Positions 55,920 to 64,000 of a DNA stretch of 64,000 nucleotides are shown here, in pieces (the first letter of the stretch is position 1; each line of letters opens with the position of its first letter). The position numbers and the translations under genes were made by a program. The notes beneath the pieces were generated by a model. The model was not told the origin of the DNA. It worked only from the letters and a program-made list of their open reading frames with translations, and did no database searches. Location: NCBI GenBank assembly GCA_947069175.1, contig CAMTDV010000015.1, forward strand, positions 25,374,249 to 25,438,248, written 5' to 3'. Origin of the DNA: Scalesia atractyloides. Taxonomy: Eukaryota; Streptophyta; Magnoliopsida; Asterales; Asteraceae.

Positions 55920-57308
55920 ACTCCATAACGGTAGAAGTTGCTGACGGAAAGCCGGTCTCATTAAACTCCATTATCTGGAACTGCACCTTTACTCTAAACG
56001 ATCACGATTTTTCTGTTGACCTCATTCCTATGAAGTTGGGAAGTTTCGACATTATAATCGGCATGGACTGGCTCAGCCAACATCAGGCTGAAGTAGTATG
56101 CCGTGAGAAGTTCATTCGCATTCCTCTTGCAGACGGTCAAACTCTACGAATCTTTGGAGAAACCCCTTCGAAAGGACTCAAGCTGATGTCCTGTCTTCAA
56201 GCCCGAAGATATCTCCGCAAAAATTATGTAGCATTTCTAACTCACGTTGTCAAGAAAGGAGGCAAAGAGAAGAAACTCGAAGATATACCCGTAGTGAAGG
56301 AATTCCCGCAAGTTTTTCCCGACGATATCACCGGACTTCCTCCCAAGAGAGAAGTCGAATTCCGTATCGACCTTATACCTGGCGCTACAACCCGTCGCGA
56401 AATCTCCTTATAGGTTAGCCCCATCCGAGATGCAAGAGCTGGCCAGTCAATTGCAAGAACTGACCGACAAGGGATTCATACGTCCTAGCTCATCGCCTTG
56501 GGGTGCACCTGTTCTGTTTGTAAAGAAGAAAGATGGGACTTTTCGCATGTGCATTGATTACAGGGAACTCAACAAATTAACGGTCAAAAATCGCTATCCG
56601 TTACCTCGCATCGATGATCTTCTAGACCAACTCCAGGGTGCCTCTTATTTTTCAAAGATCGACCTTCGTTCCGGCTATCACCAACTCAGAGTACATGAAG
56701 AAGACGTTCCAAAGACCGCCTTCCGAACTCGATATGGTCACTACGAATTCATGGTTATGCCTTTTGGTCTAACCAACGCTCCAGCCGTCTTCATGGACTT
56801 AATGAACAGAGTTTGTAAACCCTATCTTGATCGCTTCGTTATAGTCTTCATCGACGATATTCTCATTTACTCAAAGTCTAAGACTGATCATGAGCGACAC
56901 CTTCGGCTCATCCTCTCACTTTTGAAGACCGAAAAGCTTTATGCTAAATTCTCCAAATGCGAATTTTGGTTACAAGAAGTACAGTTCCTTGGTCATGTCG
57001 TCAATGACAAAGGAATTCATGTCGACCCCCCAAAGATCAAGGCAGTACAAGAATGGCAAGCGCCACGTACCCCAACCGAGGTACGATCTTTCCTTGGGTT
57101 GGCTGGTTACTACCGTCGTTTCATATCGAATTTCTCTCGTATCGCTGTACCACTCACGGCTTTGACACATAAAGGAAAACCCTTCGCATGGGGACCTAAA
57201 CAAGAAGAAGCCTTCCAAACTCTTAAGCAAAAGCTTTGTGACGCTCCTATCCTCACACTCCCCGAAGGTTGCGAAGACTTTGTAGTATATTGCGACGCAT
57301 CAGGACAG
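55916..57308 (+). pseudogene. Tekay pol, copy 2, frameshifted and truncated
   Basis: Near-identical to copy 1. An extra A near 56389 (ACAACCC against ACACCC) breaks the frame after about 160 codons; the RT frame resumes from 56430 (MQELASQLQEL..). The sequence departs from copy 1 after the RNase H start (YCDASGQ) at 57308. RNase H catalytic remainder, integrase, chromo-like domain and the third LTR are missing. Confidence 0.92.
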
Positions 57309-58939
57309 ATGATCCGGGTTTGCATTAACAACTTCCAAACTGCTGAAACCTCCAGTTTAGATCTTTGGTTGCGTGGTTTCCGACTCCTCTGATTTACTTG
57401 ACCGACAAATTTTCTCGAATAACCACCAACTTGAAGCTAATCAATGCAGCAGCTTCTCCATTTCAACAATAACCGCATCCGAGTTCAGTTTTTGATTAAG
57501 CGTTGAGCATCGAGAGTTTATTCCGCACACTCCTAAAGTATCAAAAACTCAACCTGCAATTGATAGAAACTTTGAATCACCGCATCGGAAAACTTCAAAT
57601 CAACGAATACCCTCGAAAATCCGAAATCCCGATTTCCGTAATCGCAGTTAAGCACCCTTCAGAAAGATTTGATCAGCAAATCGGTAATCTAATCAATCAG
57701 CAAATCTTCATTGGAAACAGATAATCTGGTAAAGCATCGAATCTAAGAAACATACGTCCGTGACCAAAATCACATTCTTCTTCTTCAGTCACGAAGACAG
57801 ATATATAGCTATCTCCGGTAGACCAGCGCCACTTAATCACCAAACATCTTCATCCAACGGCGGTTAGTCCAAAGAGAAGGATGAATCATCTGCTTGAAGA
57901 CTAAAAATAATGGCCACCAAAGATTATCATTAGATTTCCTTGGTAATTTTGAAACCATCCGTCTGCGGAGCTAGTCATTAATTCCTAAGATCATCACCGA
58001 ACGTTTTGAACATCCTCAGTTCCTCACTGGTACTAACGACTGCTAATCCAGCTAGTTGTTCCTTCACCGGAGATCAGGAATTTAACCATTAAGCATCAAT
58101 CTGAATCATGAACTGAAAACTCAGAACTTCCTGTGATCACAGAATCCCAAACGTACAACCTCTTTTGTCAGCACCTGATATACACAGTTTTATCCGGAAG
58201 ATCCGATCCCATAAATCATCTTCTTTACTCATGGTACCACGTACAACCCGGGGCAACTGAAACTACAGAGCATCCCTATCTCCTGGCGGTTAGTCCAGTC
58301 AATAGTTCATGTGCAAAGCAGAGTTAAAGATAGGCATTCGTGTGTGCTTCCAAACCATACGCGCGACTCAGGTGTCAATCCACAACCATGACCTCAGAAT
58401 CTGATAAACAACTCTTCCAAGACTCAGTTATATAACCACCCACTTTCAAAATAGACATAAATTTGAAATACCCAATGAATCTCAATCCTCTGCATTTCCC
58501 GATAATCTGCAATCGGTAACCACCCGGATACTGTTGCAGTAGTCATGAATTTCAAAAATGTCGGAATCTTCAAATATTGAAAATTTTTTATTCCCCCTCA
58601 TTTTAGCAAATTCTGACAATATTGAAAATTTTCACTGAAATTCCCCCTGAAATCCGGAACTTTCAGTATTTAACAAATACGGATTTAACATTTAGGCCCA
58701 TTACTAGTCACGACACCCAAATGATCAACGTTCTACATCGGTATCAATGACTCTCCTGTTATCTTCAAAATTTTTGACCTATCACCAAATCTGTACTCTG
58801 AAGCTCTAGACGGTGTCCCCGAACATCCCGGTTCGGTCTTCGAAAACTCGAAAATTTTCTATCGCCAATTTTTTTCTGGACACCAATCCCATCAATACGA
58901 TCAACAAAATTTTTCAATGCCTTTTTTAAGGCTCCTGGA

Positions 58940-59160
58940 CAAGTTCGGGCGAACTTGGTCACTATGTGACAAGTTCGGTCGAACTTAGTCGGTTTGAGAC
59001 AAGTTCGGGCGAACTTGGTTGGCCACTTCCAAGTTCGGGCGAACTTGCATGAAATAGACAAGTTCGGGCGAACTTATGCTTAATTTCAATGAAAATCAGT
59101 CAAGTTCGGGCAAACTTGATGAAAATTCATGAAAATTATTGTCAAGTTTGGGCGAACTTG
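58940..59160 (-). repeat. array of the CAAGTTCGCCCGAACTTG palindrome in the reversed element
   Basis: Seven copies, on the plus strand written CAAGTTCGGGCGAACTTG, spaced 30-42 bp. The orientation of the asymmetric centre is opposite to that of the array at 39409-39819, in agreement with the reversed element. Confidence 0.9.
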
Positions 59161-59399
59161 ATCCCCCAAATCAGCCTTTTTTCACATTTTTCGATCCAGA
59201 ATCCTTATTTCTTCGAATTTCGAGATGAATCCACCACAGATCTAGTCTAAAATGGTTTTCTAACAATCCTATCCGTTCAATTTTGGATTTTGTCCGTGGA
59301 TTGTAGGTTTATTTCATGATTTACGTCTAAAACCCCTCCTAATGTCCATAAATGTCCAAATTCATGAGCGTAGGTAATAACCGTAGCTCCGATACCAAT

Positions 59400-59884
59400 T
59401 GAAGGTCCGTGATTAGGCGGTTCTAGACGGAAGTTAGTGGATAAACGTAAACCAATTCGGTAGAATGTTATTACAGAAAGGAGTAGAAGTAGAATGCAGC
59501 GGAAGTCTTCATTCATACCGAAAGAGTATACATCTTTATAAGTCCAGCTGCCGGAGTTCCTGGAGAGAATCCGGTAGCACCTCCCCGTAGGGATGCCAAA
59601 AACTTAAATGACAAATGAACAACACACCTATATATAGGGAGACAAGTTCGCTTGAGTGAAGATGAGTTCGGGCGAACTTGCATATGCAAGTTCGGCCGAA
59701 CTTGACATCAACATGTCAAGTTCGAGCGAACTTGACCTCCACAGGTCAAGTTCGGGCGAACTTGTTCCCTTTTACCCTGAAAACTCCGTATTTCGGTCAT
59801 GTGTTCAATTCTAACCTATACAATACTCAACACACGCTCTATATAGCCTATTCGACAAATGACGAACACAATAGTGCATCAACA
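59400..59884 (-). repeat. LTR of the reversed Copia-type element
   Basis: 485 bp on the minus strand, starting TGTTGATGCAC and ending with CTTCA before the PBS. Several palindrome copies (59643-59765) lie just upstream of a TATATATAGG box (about 59629-59638). Start and layout match the LTR at 38778, but most of the sequence is diverged, so it is a related subfamily. Confidence 0.8.
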
Positions 59885-60435
59885 TTCAAAGTCTAGAGTT
59901 GCTGAACAAAATCTAAAAACTTTTAAAAATTGATTTGAAAAGTTTGAAAGTTCACTAAGTTGAAACTTACATTTGAATAAATGTGTCAGTTTAGTGTCAA
60001 ATCGTTTAATCAAGATCATTAAGTTGTACTTGATACATAAATCAGATATTCAAGGTCATTAATTTGGACTTGATTAACTGAGAGGGTTTAAAAACTGATA
60101 AAAGATTAAAATTTGAAATATTTGTGTTATGAAAATTTCAAAGTTTGAATCTGAAATGTTTATTTAAATGTTTGAGAAACTTTGAAACAGGAAGTTGATT
60201 TTAAGGGGGAGCTGGATAAAACATGTTTATTGAAGATATCAGAAAGCTCAAAGTAAGGGGGAGCATGGTGATTAAAGTTTTATCAAGACAAGCTCGAGAA
60301 GAAAAGAGAAAAGGATTGTAGATGCTATGAAGATTATGGATGATAAAGTTATTCAAGAATAAAGATCAAGAGAATATTAAAGACTCTGGAATTCAATTGA
60401 AGAATGATGACTACGGCAACATCCAAGAGGGAGTC
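59885..60435 (+). other. 3' interior of the plus-strand Copia-type element
   Basis: Non-coding, A-rich. Two AAGGGGGAGC tracts (about 60203 and 60254) and a final purine stretch AAGAGGGAG (60425-60433) before the 3' LTR serve as possible polypurine tracts. Confidence 0.6.
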
Positions 60436-60845
60436 TGTTGATGCATATGTCTGTTGCCTACGTCATCATATAATATTGAGTCTGTATTTAGAAGCGAATG
60501 TTGAAGTTTATGTTTGTAAAGGTTCAAGTTCGCTTGGAATGATGTGTGGATAGTCAAGTTCGGCCGAACTTGACTAAGCAAGTTCGCCCGAACTTGCATC
60601 TCACCAGCGAACTTGCACTCCTATAAATAGGACTCTTGACATTTCATTTGTAAGAATCAGAGATTTTGTCACGACAGAGGCGAAGCTCTGTCCAAGTGTT
60701 TCCAGGATCTGTAACGTTACATATTAATGACACGGTGTTAATCAGTAAAGAACTTGTCTCCAATATCGCCTATGCTAACGGATTCCGCACGTTTACCTTA
60801 GGTTAGCCAAATTAGGACTGGAACGATCCGTACAACGGACCCTCA
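60436..60845 (+). repeat. 3' LTR of the Copia-type element
   Basis: 410 bp. It holds the exact palindrome CAAGTTCGGCCGAACTTG (60555-60572) and CAAGTTCGCCCGAACTTG (60579-60596) upstream of a TATAAATA box. Confidence 0.92.
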
Positions 60846-61450
60846 GTTACTATTGAAGTTTATGCATCCATTCTGGAAGTCTTAACGCATGTTATAATTG
60901 AGGCTTAACACACGTTATATCAGGTTTACTCTGTTGTTATTAAGTTACTACTGGAGTTTTGCATCCATTATGGAAGTCTTAATACACGTTATAATAGATG
61001 CTTAACACACGTTATACATTTCAGTCGCTTAACACATGTTACAGTATGTATATACACACCATGGTGTTTTGGAAACTGCTAGCTTATACATGACACCATG
61101 TTAGGTTAAACCAAGATTATAACAGAGGCTTAACACATTTTATCCCAGGTATACGGTGTTACGATATTAACTTGTATATTCCATATTAACTTGTACACGT
61201 GTTACGATCAGTATATGCACATCATAGTGTTTTGCAAACCACTTTCATATACATGAATACAAGTCGGGTTACAACAAGATTATAATGGATGCTTAACACA
61301 TGTTATCATATGTATATTGTATACATTACAACAACATTACGATATTAACTAAACTCACCATTAAACCCATCGCCTCCGTCAACTGTTTTCACCCTTATCA
61401 CATGTTAAGTAACTACATGTTCCAAACAGACAAATTGTAACACTTGTTAA
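60846..61450. repeat. degenerate repeats of a CTTAACACACGTTATA-like motif
   Basis: The motif or a close variant occurs at least seven times. A ~100-bp unit (TTACTA.TG.AGTTT..GCATCCAT..TGGAAGTCTTAA) is duplicated at about 60847-60945 and 60949-61020. Related words occur left of the Copia insertion. Confidence 0.7.
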
Positions 61451-63077
61451 GCAACTACAAATTGTAGTTAACTAATTAAGTTAGTAGATAAGTATTAGTA
61501 AAAGATTTTTTTAGTAATTCAGTAAGTCAAATTCATGTTGAGAGAGGATAGTTAAATTATGAATTCAATTTTTATTAGTTTTCTAGTAGGGCTAGATTGG
61601 TGTATCTGGCTATTTAAATAATGTCGTGCTTTTAATGATTGTAGATCATGTACAAGACTAATCCTTCATACGAAGGATAGGCGAAATACATAGCGATTGA
61701 TCTCTCAAGATCAATGACTTATAATCACACGGTGACATTTTCGTAATGTTTTAAAAATTAGTATTTTAATCGTACCGGGTCAGACTCAGAAACGGTTCAA
61801 CCGGTTGAACCGGGTTGTACCGGGCGGTTCAACCGTTTTGACTAATTAACTCTAAAAATCTTTAAAATATAATTTCAACTCAAAAAATAATCCAAAACTA
61901 CATCATTTCATAATAAAAAATATTTCAAAAGTTAATCCATAATAAAAAAATATCCAAAAGTTCATGATTAAATACCCATTATACTCTTATATAATATACA
62001 ATTAGCAACTAAGAAACCATGAATATACATACCTTTTCAAACTATTTCAGATTTAACCAGTCATCGTTTCGCAAAATTCATGGCACCGGTCCACCGCATG
62101 TCATACAAATTGCCGGACTTATTGGTTTAAATATACCATAATTTAATATATGTACACAAACTTTCTAAAATACTTTTCCGTTAGGCAACCATCGTATATC
62201 ACCATTTCAAAACTGTTACGCTGTCACCGTTTCAAAACTTTTCCACCACACAACCATTGAATGCCACCGTTTCAAAGTTATTCCACTGTTTCAACCGTAA
62301 TCAAAATTAAAATTTATATATTTGGATTATATACCATATGACATATCATTCAACTGCGAATCAAACCTGCAAATTTACACAACATATTATATACCATACA
62401 CATTGCCACATCCAACTTTTCTGTTGAAATAAAAGAAAGGATGAAAAGAACCAACACACATTCAAATGATATTTGCATACATACACATTAAACCATCACC
62501 AACAAAAACATTCAAAAAATCCGGTCGTGACTTTACGGCTGACAACCATTCAAAAGGAAGAATAACCCAAACGACACATCACCGTTTACCACGTCGTTTA
62601 TCACCGTTTCACACCCTATATAACCCTACCACCCCGAAAAATCTTCTGAAATGTTATCACTCGGATTCCGCAAAAAAGTTGACTTTAGACGGTTAAGGAG
62701 GGGATCCACAAAACTCCCAACGTTTTCGGTACAGCGGTGGCGTGGTGGTGGTTGTTCTGTGTGGTGGTCTCCTTCGTGACGTCTACAACTTTTTCCACCG
62801 GTTTTGCATTTGATTAGAGAAGAGAGATGATGTTATTTATGATCTCCCGCTTTGTTCCCGAGTTAACTTAACAAGGGAAAAAAATAGAAAGTAAAGTTAA
62901 GAAAGGAAAGGACGAGAAAGGAAACAAAAAGATGTCTTTCCTCTATTTTCCTTTCAAATTGGAAGGATAGAAAAACTAAAGAATTTAGCCTAGTTTTCAT
63001 GTCATTTCTTTTCTTTTCCTTCCTTAAATGAAACTCGGGAACGCAACATTTTTTTTTTCTTTTTTCTTTTTCCTTCT
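61451..63077. other. unassigned DNA
   Basis: No gene recognised. A self-complementary patch of ACCGGTTGAACCGGG words lies at 61794-61842. The words CACCGTTTCAAAACT recur at 62200-62290. At 62860-63075 purine- and pyrimidine-rich stretches (GAAAGGAAAG / CTTTCCTTTC) face each other. Confidence 0.35.
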
Positions 63078-63448
63078 TTAGGGTATGTTTGGCAAAAGTA
63101 GCTGTTGTTGGTAGCTGGAAGCTGTAGTTGTAGCTTTTTAGATATATTTCAGAGTGGCTGGTGCTTTTAATAAAATGTATTAATTGACCAAAATAGACAT
63201 TAAAAAGTTGGTACATTAGAAAGTTCATTATTTTTAGAGGTTAAAATAGTCATTTTTTTTCCTAAAAGCTTGCAGCTCATTGTAAACGCTACTAGTAGGA
63301 GCGTTTAACCAAAAGTTTCAAACTCCTAACCTAAAAGCTTCGCTCCTTCAACCAAACAAAGCTTTTTATTAAGTTAGAGTTTTTCTTAAAATCTTAAAGC
63401 TTGAAACTCCTAAAAGCTTCTAAGAGCTCCATACCAAATATACCCTTA
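63078..63448. mobile_element. Tourist-like (PIF/Harbinger) MITE
   Basis: The element at 63081-63445 begins GGGTATGTTTGG and ends CCAAATATACCC, flanked by TTA on both sides. The 3-bp TTA duplication with GGG..CCC ends is typical of Tourist MITEs. The interior has repeated AAAGCTTC and AGCTGTAG words. Confidence 0.8.
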
Positions 63449-64000
63449 AATGAAACTCTGAAACACAAAATATTTTTAGTTTCTTTTCCTTTCTTTCCAT
63501 TATTAAACTCTAAAACAAAGTGTTAGATGGATAAATGATCATTGTTTATGGGAAATGAAAATGTTGGAAGAGTAGTTGAAGAGTTCAAAACTGTAGGATT
63601 TTTTTTTGTTTTTTGTTTTTTCTTTTCTAAAACTGTGGATATAGTTTTTGTTTTAAAAAATGTGAAGTGTTTTTTTTTTTTTAATTTTCTACATAAAAAT
63701 ATTTGCTTTATTGATTTCTACTTTCATAATACCGACTTTAAAATATTACATTTATTTATAAATGATTGCATCAATTTTTATACTTTCATTTTGCTTTCCA
63801 CTTTTGTTTTGCAACAATATTTTAGACTTACCTTTTGGTTCAATTTTAAATATATTTGTGTGGCTTTCTACGATGTACTATCATTTTGTTTTCTATTTTC
63901 ATGAATTATTTTTATAAATGTTTCCATCGATTTAGTGTAAGAGTTTCATGAATTTTTCTAAATGTTTGCATCAATTTAGTGTAAGAGTATTCGTTAAAGC
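63449..64000. other. unassigned AT-rich DNA at the right edge
   Basis: T-rich, no supported gene. TTTCATGAATTATTTTTATAAATGTTT..ATCGATTTAGTGTAAGAGT is followed by a degenerate second copy (about 63898-63938 and 63948-63990). Confidence 0.3.

Larger units (their letters stand above)
42820..57308 (+). mobile_element. Tekay-type Ty3/Gypsy chromovirus as LTR-internal-LTR-truncated internal
   Basis: LTR 1 (42825-45474), internal 1 (45475-50987), LTR 2 (50988-53636) and internal 2 (53637-57308) repeat with a period of 8162-8163 bp. The third LTR is absent; internal 2 stops abruptly inside the RNase H. The sequence 5' of LTR 1 is CTAAC, whose partner duplicate was not found. The LTRs differ at about 13 positions and one 1-nt indel over 2.65 kb; the internal copies are even closer. 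Long LTRs, Met-type PBS and a C-terminal chromo-like domain point to the Tekay/Del lineage. This is the youngest large insertion in the window. Confidence 0.92.
57309..59884 (-). mobile_element. reverse-oriented gag-less relative of the Copia-type element, 3' truncated
   Basis: Its 5' LTR is at 59884-59400 (minus). Next to it ATTGGTATC (59399..) forms a PBS, followed by a palindrome array (59160-58940) and then non-coding interior down to 57309. GTCGTGACTAGTAATGG and GATTCTGAGGTCATGG resemble the 3' interior of the plus-strand Copia element in order, but the gag region between leader and interior is missing. The 3' LTR is not present: the element ends at the junction with the Tekay copy. It may have inserted at 59884/59885 into the plus-strand Copia element. 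Confidence 0.7.
38778..60845 (+). mobile_element. Copia-type gag-only retrotransposon, interrupted by later insertions
   Basis: The LTRs at 38778-39188 and 60436-60845 (411 and 410 bp, TGTTGATG..CTCA) differ at about 17 positions by eye. The PBS TGGTATCAGAGC follows the 5' LTR. A gag-like ORF lies at ~40090-41820; no protease, integrase or RT was recognised in the element's own DNA (39189-42824 and 59885-60435). The remainder (42825-59884) is later insertions. The flanks GTCTC and GTTAC match at only 3 of 5 positions, so the duplication is imperfect or lost. A TATAAATA box lies at 38965-38972. The structure resembles non-autonomous gag-only (TR-GAG-like) elements. Confidence 0.85.

Noticed and set aside
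58029..58037. GGTACTAAC, identical to the 9 bp before the Tekay LTR 1 (42816-42824), as a possible target duplicate
   Set aside because: It is not next to an LTR end and a 9-base match in this much sequence can be chance.
62863..63228. 121-codon minus-strand open frame near the right edge
   Set aside because: It overlaps purine/pyrimidine-rich tracts and the Tourist-like MITE, with low-complexity Lys/Phe content.

Overview
The window looks like nuclear DNA of a eudicot plant. It holds two ordinary multi-exon genes with short GT-AG introns, several miniature inverted-repeat transposons (MITEs), and a large block of nested LTR retrotransposons. The general look of the repeats suggests Asteraceae, but that is an impression, not a demonstration.

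Genes (1-15.3 kb). Two host genes lie on the minus strand, and both could be rebuilt exon by exon with a continuous frame. The first (11 exons, 1033-5999, 339 aa) encodes the thylakoid-lumen protein TL29/APX4, an ascorbate-peroxidase relative that has lost its catalytic residues. The second (12 exons, 10099-15175, 546 aa) encodes a type II membrane protein of the plant O-fucosyltransferase family and appears to use one GC-AG intron. Introns and intergenic DNA are peppered with MITEs, several with perfect 8-bp target duplications of hAT type. A worn PIF/Harbinger transposase remnant lies between the genes.

First nest (16.6-27.9 kb). A decayed LINE (reverse transcriptase and zinc-binding tail) is split by a Ty3/Gypsy element of Tat type. 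That element is complete in outline: 618/627-bp LTRs, 5-bp target duplication GTAAG, gag-pro-RT-RNaseH-IN with many lesions, and a spliced antisense ORF behind pol. A second, broken Tat element in the opposite orientation (29.6-33.2 kb) shows the same arrangement.

Middle (34-38.7 kb). This stretch holds a hAT-like MITE, an 0.8-kb minisatellite of CGTAAAAA-type units, microsatellites and a captured protein-kinase exon fragment.

Second nest (38,778-60,845). A Copia-type element with ~410-bp LTRs carries only a gag-like ORF and no visible pol. Inside it are (i) a Tekay-like chromovirus arranged LTR-internal-LTR-truncated internal with an 8.16-kb period, and (ii) a reverse-oriented, gag-less relative of the Copia element. 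The two meet at an abrupt junction at 57,308/57,309. The Copia family carries arrays of an 18-bp palindrome (CAAGTTCGsCCGAACTTG type) in its LTRs and leader. The 2.65-kb Tekay LTR carries four tRNA-like units, each with A box, B box and a downstream T-run. Three of these form a tandem array of ~168-bp period, followed by a cluster of six W-box motifs. These tRNA-like units and the palindrome arrays are the least expected structures in the window.

End (60.8-64 kb). Degenerate repeats of a TTAACACACGTTATA-like motif flank the Copia insertion. A Tourist-like MITE lies near the right edge, and I see no host gene there.
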